Assembly (NCBI RefSeq): GCF_012295615.1
Contig: NZ_CP051183.1
Coordinates: 3,065,001 to 3,129,000 of the forward strand
Direction: 5' to 3'
Length of the DNA stretch: 64,000 bases
DNA from: Bermanella marisrubri
GTDB lineage: Bacteria; Pseudomonadota; Gammaproteobacteria; Pseudomonadales; Oceanobacteraceae
Shown here: piece after piece, positions 58,401 through 64,000 of the stretch
How the letters are laid out: every line of letters begins with the position of its first letter
Position numbering within the stretch: the first letter of the stretch is position 1
Notes under the pieces: model-generated
What the model saw: the letters and a program-made list of their open reading frames with translations, nothing else
Databases searched by the model: none
Told to the model about the DNA's origin: nothing
Made by a program: the position numbers and the translations under genes

Positions 58401-59708
58401 TGCTTGGATACCCAAACGGTGAAGTGTTGGTGCACGGTTAAGCATAACTGGGTGCTCACGGATCACTTCATCTAAGATATCCCAAACAACCGGCTCTTCA
58501 CGTTCTACCATTTTCTTAGCTGCTTTGATGGTTGTGGCTAGACCACGGTGCTCAAGCTTGCTGAAAATAAATGGCTTAAATAGCTCAAGTGCCATCTTCT
58601 TAGGAAGACCACACTGGTGTAGACGCAAGTATGGGCCTACGGTAATTACGGAACGACCAGAGTAGTCAACACGCTTACCTAGTAGGTTCTGACGGAAACG
58701 ACCTTGCTTACCTTTGATCATGTCGGCAAGCGATTTTAGAGGACGCTTGTTAGAACCGGTAATCGCACGACCGCGACGACCGTTATCAAGCAACGCATCT
58801 ACAGACTCTTGCAACATACGCTTTTCGTTACGTACGATGATGTCAGGCGCGTTAAGCTCAAGTAGACGCTTCAAACGGTTGTTACGGTTGATCACACGAC
58901 GATAAAGATCGTTCAGATCCGAAGTTGCGAAACGACCGCCATCTAGAGGAACCAGAGGACGTAAATCAGGTGGTAGTACTGGTAGTACTTCCATCACCAT
59001 CCATTTTGGATCGTTTCCAGATTTATCAAACGCTTCTAGCAACTTCAAACGCTTAGAAATTTTCTTAAGCTTGGTCTCAGAGTTCGTCGCAGGAATCATC
59101 TCACGCAACTCTTGAATTTCTTCTCCAAGATCGATGTCTTTTAGCAAGCTCTGGACTGCTTCCGCACCCATCTTAGCATCAAACTCGTCACCGAATTCTT
59201 CGATGGCTTCGTAGTACTGCTCATCGTTCAGTAGCTGACCTTTTTCAAGCGTCGTCATACCTGGGTCGATTACTACGAATGACTCATAGTACAGGATGCG
59301 TTCAATATCACGCAGCGTCATGTCTAGCATCAAACCAATGCGGCTTGGTAGAGACTTCAAGAACCAAATATGAGCAACAGGAGAAGCCAATTCGATGTGA
59401 CCCATACGCTCACGACGAACTTTTGCCAGCGTTACTTCAACGCCACACTTCTCACAGATTACACCGCGGTGTTTTAGTCGCTTGTACTTACCACACAAGC
59501 ACTCGTAGTCTTTGATCGGACCAAAGATACGAGAACAGAACAAACCATCACGCTCGGGCTTGAACGTACGATAGTTAATTGTTTCGGGTTTTTTAACCTC
59601 ACCGAATGACCATGAACGGATCATATCAGGTGACGCAAGGCCGATTCGAATAGAGTCGAATTCTTCAGCCTGAGACTCTTTGCGTAGCAAATTTAATAAG
59701 TCTTTCAT
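55485..59708 (-). CDS. rpoC: RNA polymerase subunit beta'
   Basis: This catalytic subunit carries the active-site [12 protein letters not shown] (about residues 458-469) and the N-terminal zinc site [19 protein letters not shown]. The second zinc region is [19 protein letters not shown], and the trigger-loop region lies around [10 protein letters not shown]. The C-terminal tail is acidic and Ala/Glu-rich. Its 1407 residues are normal. It follows rpoB by 75 bases with no hairpin seen between. Confidence 0.99.
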   Translation of the reverse strand: MKDLLNLLRKESQAEEFDSIRIGLASPDMIRSWSFGEVKKPETINYRTFKPERDGLFCSRIFGPIKDYECLCGKYKRLKHRGVICEKCGVEVTLAKVRRERMGHIELASPVAHIWFLKSLPSRIGLMLDMTLRDIERILYYESFVVIDPGMTTLEKGQLLNDEQYYEAIEEFGDEFDAKMGAEAVQSLLKDIDLGEEIQELREMIPATNSETKLKKISKRLKLLEAFDKSGNDPKWMVMEVLPVLPPDLRPLVPLDGGRFATSDLNDLYRRVINRNNRLKRLLELNAPDIIVRNEKRMLQESVDALLDNGRRGRAITGSNKRPLKSLADMIKGKQGRFRQNLLGKRVDYSGRSVITVGPYLRLHQCGLPKKMALELFKPFIFSKLEHRGLATTIKAAKKMVEREEPVVWDILDEVIREHPVMLNRAPTLHRLGIQAFEPLLIEGKAIQLHPLVCAAYNADFDGDQMAVHVPLTTEAQLEARALMMSTNNVLSPANGDPIIVPSQDVVLGLYYMTRDKIAAIGEGSIFGGIDEVQRAYRTGQAELHAKVKVRITQTVYDEDGTEVTTTKVEDTTVGRALLFEIVPKGIPFEAVNQAMKKKAISKLLDMAYRNCGLKDTVIFADQVMYTGFSYATKSGASIGVNDFVIPDAKADIIGDAEKQVKDIEDQFASGLVTQGEKYNKVVDIWSRANELVANAMMENIGTDTVTDRDGNEVDQESFNSVYIMADSGARGSPAQIRQLAGMRGLMAKPDGSIIETPITANFREGLSVMQYFTSTHGARKGLADTALKTANSGYLTRRLVDVAQDVVVTEHDCGTQEGLKMTPLIEGGDVVVPLGGRILGRVVAQDIIKPGTDDEVVAPAGTLIDEKWVDIIESASVDDVMVRSPITCSTKFGICASCYGRDLARGHLVNPGESVGVIAAQSIGEPGTQLTMRTFHIGGAASRATAIDSVQVKNPGTVRLHNMKTVEREDGDLVLVSRSSAIAIADEFGREREYYKLPYGAVISSHDGTTVEAGQKIASWDPHTHPIISEVGGRVEFVGLEEGITITRQTDELTGLSILEVMDPANRPAAGKDIRPMIKLVDAKGEDINFPGTNTPAQYLLPANALVNHEDGSEVKVGDVIARIPQESSGNKDITGGLPRVADLFEARKPKEPAILAEVSGVVGFGKETKGKKRLVITPKDGSEPYEELIPKWRQMNVFEGESVEKGEVISDGPLNPHDILRLLGVSELALYITNEVQEVYRLQGVGINDKHIETIIRQMLRKVDILDAGDTDFIQGDQVEYSDFLEVNAGIDGEDKMPAKGQRQLLGITKASLATESFISAASFQETTRVLTEGAVTGKQDHLRGLKENVVVGRLIPAGTGLAYHAERRRKREQREADKFGPQTTPSVSADEVEAALSEALKDNI

Positions 59709-59783
59709 CTGCCTTTAGCTCCTAGCGGAGTTAATAACCGCGGGCCGAAACCCGCGTCCTTAATCTGATATAGGATCAGAGCC

Positions 59784-62700
59784 TTAATCGTTCTCGAGTT
59801 CGATATCGATACCCAAAGAACGGATCTCTTTAACCAATACGTTAAAGGATTCAGGCATACCTGGTTCCATGCGATGATCACCATCCACGATGTTTTTATA
59901 CATCTTGGTACGACCGGCTACGTCATCGGATTTAACCGTTAGCATTTCTTGCAAGGTGTAAGCCGCACCATATGCTTCTAGTGCCCATACTTCCATCTCA
60001 CCGAAACGCTGACCACCGAACTGAGCTTTACCACCCAACGGCTGCTGAGTAACCAAGCTGTACGAACCAGTAGAACGAGCGTGCATTTTGTCGTCTACCA
60101 AGTGGTTCAGTTTCAGCATATACATGTAACCAACGGTCACAGGACGATCGAATTGATCACCAGTGCGACCATCAAACAAGGTCACCTGACCAGAATCAGG
60201 TACATCCGCTAGTCGCAATAAGCTCTTCACTTCGCTTTCTTGCGCACCATCGAATGCTGGTGTTGCCATAGGAACACCACCCACAAGGTTGCCAGCCAGC
60301 TCCATAATTTCTTCATCACTGAAGGTATCAAGAGCTTCTTGCTTGACCTCATCACTGTGGTTGTAAATCTGGCCTAAGAAGTCACGAATTTCTGCAATGG
60401 CTTTCTGCTGACGGATCATTTCATTGATCTTCTCACCCAAGCCTTTTGCCGCCATACCCAAGTGTGTTTCTAGGATCTGACCAACGTTCATCCGCGACGG
60501 TACACCTAGCGGGTTCAATACAAGATCAACCGGCACACCTTTTTCATCATAAGGCATGTCTTCGATTGGCATGATTGCTGAGATAACACCTTTGTTACCG
60601 TGACGACCCGCCATCTTGTCACCTGGCTGGATCTTCCGCTTAATCGCTAGGTAAACTTTAACAATCTTCAATACGCCTGGAGCAAGATCGTCACCCGTCT
60701 GAAGCTTCTTCTTCTTGTCTTCGAATTTCTCATCAAGAAGTTTACGACGATCAGTCAGTGCTTCTTCTGCACGCTCAAGTAGCTCAGCGGCTTCTTCGTC
60801 TTGCGGACGAATCTTGAACAGCTGATCACTGCTTTCTAAGCCATCAAAGTATTCTGCGCTCAGTACATCGCCTTTCTTAAGGCCAGGAGCAGCTGCCACT
60901 TTTACGCCATCAAGACTGCGCTTAAGACGTTCAAATGTTGCTTCTTCAACGATACGGAACTCTTCGTTAAGATCTTTACGAACCTTATCCAACTGAGATT
61001 TTTCGATATCCAATGCACGCTGGTCTTTCTCAACACCATCACGTGTGAATACTTGAACATCGATTACCGTACCAGTAGTACCTGTTTTAACACGTAAAGA
61101 CGTATCTTTAACATCGGACGCTTTTTCACCGAAGATCGCACGTAGTAGCTTCTCTTCTGGCGTTAGTTGAGTTTCACCTTTTGGTGTTACCTTACCTACA
61201 AGGATGTCACCAGGATTCACTTCTGCACCGATGTAAACCACACCAGACTCGTCCAGCTTGCTCAACGCAGACTCACCCACGTTTGGAATATCCGCTGAAA
61301 TTTCTTCAGGTCCCAACTTGGTATCACGAGCCACACAGGTCAACTCCTGAATGTGAATAGTGGTTAGACGGTCTTCTTGTGCAACTTTCTCAGACAACAA
61401 GATGGAGTCTTCGAAGTTATAACCATTCCATGGCATGAACGCGATACGCATGTTCTGGCCAAGGGCTAATTCACCCAAGTCAACAGATGGACCGTCTGCC
61501 ATGATGTCACCGCGTACAACACTGTCACCTTGACGAACCAGAGGCTTCTGGTTGATACAGGTGTTTTGGTTTGAACGGGTGTATTTAGTTAGGTTGTAAA
61601 TATCAACACCAGCCTCGCCTGCTTGCACCTCGTCATCGTTTACACGAACAACGATACGGCTTGCGTCAACCGAGTCGATCTTACCGCCACGCTTAGCAAC
61701 CACACACACACCAGAGTCACGAGCTACGTTGCTCTCGATACCTGTACCTACTAACGGCTTATCAGCCACAAGCGTTGGCACAGCTTGACGTTGCATGTTC
61801 GACCCCATCAATGCGCGGTTGGCGTCATCGTGCTCTAGGAACGGGATCAAAGAAGCTGCCACAGAGATAACCTGCTGTGGAGATACATCCATCAGGGTTA
61901 CATTTTCTGGCGGCGTTACTGTAAATTCATTTTTGTGACGAACACTGATTAAGTCACCCGTTAGACGACCATCCTCATCAACAGGAGCAGATGCCTGTGC
62001 GATGGTGTACTTAGCTTCATCGATCGCTGAGATGTAGTTAATATCGTCAGTCACTTTACCATCTACGACTTTACGATATGGCGTTTCTAGGAAACCATAA
62101 TCGTTAGTACGAGCATAAGTAGACAATGAGTTAATCAAACCGATGTTTGGACCTTCAGGTGTTTCGATCGGACATACGCGGCCATAGTGCGTAGCATGTA
62201 CGTCACGTACCTCAAAGCCAGCACGCTCACGAGTCAAACCACCAGGGCCTAACGCAGAGATACGACGCTTATGAGTTACTTCTGAAAGCGGGTTGTTTTG
62301 GTCCATAAACTGAGACAGCTGAGACGAACCAAAGAACTCTTTAATTGCAGCGGCAACAGGCTTGGCGTTGATTAGGTCTTGCGGCATCAAACCTTCAGAC
62401 TCAGCCATAGACAGACGCTCACGCACAGCACGCTCAACACGAACCAGACCGACGCGGAACTGGTTTTCTGCCATTTCACCAACAGAACGGATTCGGCGGT
62501 TACCCAAGTGGTCAATATCATCCACTTCGCCTTTACCATTACGGATGCCGATCAACTCTTTCAGTACATCGATAATGTCATCGTTGCTTAGCGTGCCTTC
62601 ACCTTCAACTTCTTCACGGCCTAAACGGCGGTTGAACTTCATACGACCAACAGAGGAAAGGTCATAACGTTCATCAGTGAAGAATAGGTTTTCGAACAAG

Positions 62701-63863
62701 CCTTCAGCAGATTCTTTTGTTGGTGGCTCACCAGGGCGCATCATGCGGTAGATTTCAACTAACGCTTCTAGCTGAGTACGCGATGGGTCGATACGCAATG
62801 TATCACTGATGAACGAACCACAATCCAACTCATTGCTGTAGATGGTTTCAATTTCTTTGATGCCTGCAGAGGTCAACTTCTCTAAAAGCTCAACAGTGAT
62901 TTCACTGTTACACTCAGCAACCAGCTCACCAGTAGAAGGATCTACGATGTCTTTAGCGATCACTTTCCCAAAGATGTAGTCAGATGGTACTTCTAGGCTA
63001 GTCATACCCTCTTTTTCCATCTGGCGAATGTGGCGCGCAGTAATACGACGGCCTTCTTCTACAATCACCTTACCTTTTGGATCTTTAAGATCGAAAGAGG
63101 CAGTTTCACCACGTAAACGCTCAGGAATCAATTCTAGACGTACGGTATCACCAACGATTTCTAATTTGTCGTTGTCGAAGAACATCTCTAGCATCTGCTG
63201 GCTTTCGAAACCAAGAGCACGCAAGAGAATAGTCGCAGGTAGTTTACGACGACGGTCAATACGAACGTATACAAGGTCTTTTGGATCGAACTCAAAGTCC
63301 AACCAAGAACCACGGTAAGGAATCACTCGTGCGTTGTACAGCAACTTACCAGAAGAATGTGATTTACCTTTATCGTGATCGAAGAACACGCCTGGTGAGC
63401 GATGAAGCTGGGATACGATAACTCGCTCTGTACCATTGATAATGAAAGTACCATTATCAGTCATCAAAGGCATTTCACCCATGTAAACTTCTTGCTCTTT
63501 GATGTCTTTTATTGCCTTATTAGATGAGTCTTTATCATAAATGATTAGACGCACCTTAACGCGTAGAGGAGCGGCATAAGTCACACCACGCAACATGCAT
63601 TCTTTTTCGTCAAATACAGGAACACCTAAGCGATAGCTCACGTACTCAAGGGCTGCACTGCCGCTATAACTGACAATCGGGAAGACGGACTTAAACGCCG
63701 CATGCAAGCCGATGTCACCACGAGCATCAACTCCCTTGTCTGCCTGTAAAAAACTTCGATATGAATCTAATTGGATAGCAAGTAAGTAGGGGACATCCAT
63801 CACCCTTGGTAACTTGCCAAAATCCTTACGGATACGTTTCTTCTCTGTATAAGAGTACGCCAT
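59784..63863 (-). CDS. rpoB: RNA polymerase subunit beta
   Basis: ATG 63863 gives [21 protein letters not shown] (1359 residues) after a GGGG ribosome-binding site; the frame opens at a TTG two codons earlier. The rifampicin region [31 protein letters not shown] reads as wild type. [13 protein letters not shown] and the C-terminal clamp [17 protein letters not shown] are present. The upstream genes rplJ and rplL are expected just beyond the right edge. Confidence 0.99.
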   Translation of the reverse strand: MAYSYTEKKRIRKDFGKLPRVMDVPYLLAIQLDSYRSFLQADKGVDARGDIGLHAAFKSVFPIVSYSGSAALEYVSYRLGVPVFDEKECMLRGVTYAAPLRVKVRLIIYDKDSSNKAIKDIKEQEVYMGEMPLMTDNGTFIINGTERVIVSQLHRSPGVFFDHDKGKSHSSGKLLYNARVIPYRGSWLDFEFDPKDLVYVRIDRRRKLPATILLRALGFESQQMLEMFFDNDKLEIVGDTVRLELIPERLRGETASFDLKDPKGKVIVEEGRRITARHIRQMEKEGMTSLEVPSDYIFGKVIAKDIVDPSTGELVAECNSEITVELLEKLTSAGIKEIETIYSNELDCGSFISDTLRIDPSRTQLEALVEIYRMMRPGEPPTKESAEGLFENLFFTDERYDLSSVGRMKFNRRLGREEVEGEGTLSNDDIIDVLKELIGIRNGKGEVDDIDHLGNRRIRSVGEMAENQFRVGLVRVERAVRERLSMAESEGLMPQDLINAKPVAAAIKEFFGSSQLSQFMDQNNPLSEVTHKRRISALGPGGLTRERAGFEVRDVHATHYGRVCPIETPEGPNIGLINSLSTYARTNDYGFLETPYRKVVDGKVTDDINYISAIDEAKYTIAQASAPVDEDGRLTGDLISVRHKNEFTVTPPENVTLMDVSPQQVISVAASLIPFLEHDDANRALMGSNMQRQAVPTLVADKPLVGTGIESNVARDSGVCVVAKRGGKIDSVDASRIVVRVNDDEVQAGEAGVDIYNLTKYTRSNQNTCINQKPLVRQGDSVVRGDIMADGPSVDLGELALGQNMRIAFMPWNGYNFEDSILLSEKVAQEDRLTTIHIQELTCVARDTKLGPEEISADIPNVGESALSKLDESGVVYIGAEVNPGDILVGKVTPKGETQLTPEEKLLRAIFGEKASDVKDTSLRVKTGTTGTVIDVQVFTRDGVEKDQRALDIEKSQLDKVRKDLNEEFRIVEEATFERLKRSLDGVKVAAAPGLKKGDVLSAEYFDGLESSDQLFKIRPQDEEAAELLERAEEALTDRRKLLDEKFEDKKKKLQTGDDLAPGVLKIVKVYLAIKRKIQPGDKMAGRHGNKGVISAIMPIEDMPYDEKGVPVDLVLNPLGVPSRMNVGQILETHLGMAAKGLGEKINEMIRQQKAIAEIRDFLGQIYNHSDEVKQEALDTFSDEEIMELAGNLVGGVPMATPAFDGAQESEVKSLLRLADVPDSGQVTLFDGRTGDQFDRPVTVGYMYMLKLNHLVDDKMHARSTGSYSLVTQQPLGGKAQFGGQRFGEMEVWALEAYGAAYTLQEMLTVKSDDVAGRTKMYKNIVDGDHRMEPGMPESFNVLVKEIRSLGIDIELEND

Positions 63864-63943
63864 CAGCAATCCCCAGCTGTATCACCTAGACTAAGATCTT
63901 GGACGAAGACCTTCTGTTTGAGCACTTTGGCCCTGCGATTATT

Positions 63944-63958
63944 GGCTATTTTCTAGCC
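63944..63958 (-). other. Small hairpin in the rpoB leader
   Basis: GGCTA / TAGCC with a GAAAA loop on the minus strand lies 81 bases before the rpoB start. The stretch 63864-64000 is the rplL-rpoB spacer; no coding sequence can be supported in it. In other gammaproteobacteria this spacer holds an attenuator and an RNase III site; this hairpin may be part of one. Confidence 0.35.
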
Positions 63959-64000
63959 TCCGTTTGACGCAACACATCTAAATGCAAACTACTAGATACG

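Overview
The window comes from a gammaproteobacterium, most likely a marine Oceanospirillales-type organism. The evidence is the rpoB-rpoC-rpsL-rpsG-fusA-tuf string, the queA-tgt-yajC-secD-secF cluster, lptF-lptG divergent from pepA, and pepA/holC/valS on one arm, all with gammaproteobacterial-type proteins. Base composition is moderate in housekeeping genes and visibly lower in the accessory left third: 60-base samples hold 29 G/C at 44701-44760 against 19 at 4561-4620.

Layout. 1-2060 (minus): a vitamin B12 ABC importer (partial permease plus ATPase) behind a cobalamin riboswitch and a sigma70-type promoter. 2439-13910: an accessory lipid-type cluster. It has a serine palmitoyltransferase-like alpha-oxoamine synthase, an acyl-CoA/ACP synthetase, a membrane-anchored hexapeptide acyltransferase, a GNAT-fold protein and an alpha/beta-hydrolase whose nucleophile serine is missing. 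A LysR regulator on the opposite strand follows, then an envelope export set (MMPL/RND pump, LolA-like periplasmic protein, outer-membrane barrel). A penicillin-acylase-type Ntn hydrolase lies next to it. 16228-21823 (minus): secF, secD, yajC, tgt, queA. 22047: tRNA-Leu(CAA). 22210-28276: small envelope genes, PBP1b, a PfkB-family kinase and a LuxR-type response regulator whose end overlaps a hybrid histidine kinase. 30107-32786: two related lipoproteins, the second ending in what looks like the last segment of ribosomal protein L7/L12. 32976-35773: a phosphoribosyltransferase and lptG-lptF. 36014-46420: pepA, an SGNH hydrolase, a PlsC-type acyltransferase, a retropepsin-like / 7TM inactive transglutaminase / ATP-grasp operon, holC and valS. 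46498-50839: a four-gene operon (SDR, BASS-family transporter, TauE-like permease, N-acyl-D-amino-acid deacylase-like hydrolase). 51020-63863: tuf, fusA, rpsG, rpsL, rpoC, rpoB on the minus strand.

How the genes may work together. The best candidate for an undescribed system is the 2439-13910 cluster. Its enzymes can in principle activate a fatty acid, condense it with an amino acid, N- or O-acylate the product and pass it through an inner-membrane pump, a periplasmic carrier and an outer-membrane barrel: a sphingolipid-like or acyl-amino-ketone lipid made and placed in the envelope. This is inference from families and order; no product can be read from DNA. The other notable signals are the L12-like tail on a lipoprotein, the serine-less hydrolase, a strong hairpin between rpsL and rpoC, the str gene string ending at tuf without rpsJ, and near-exclusive CTA leucine codons in tuf.
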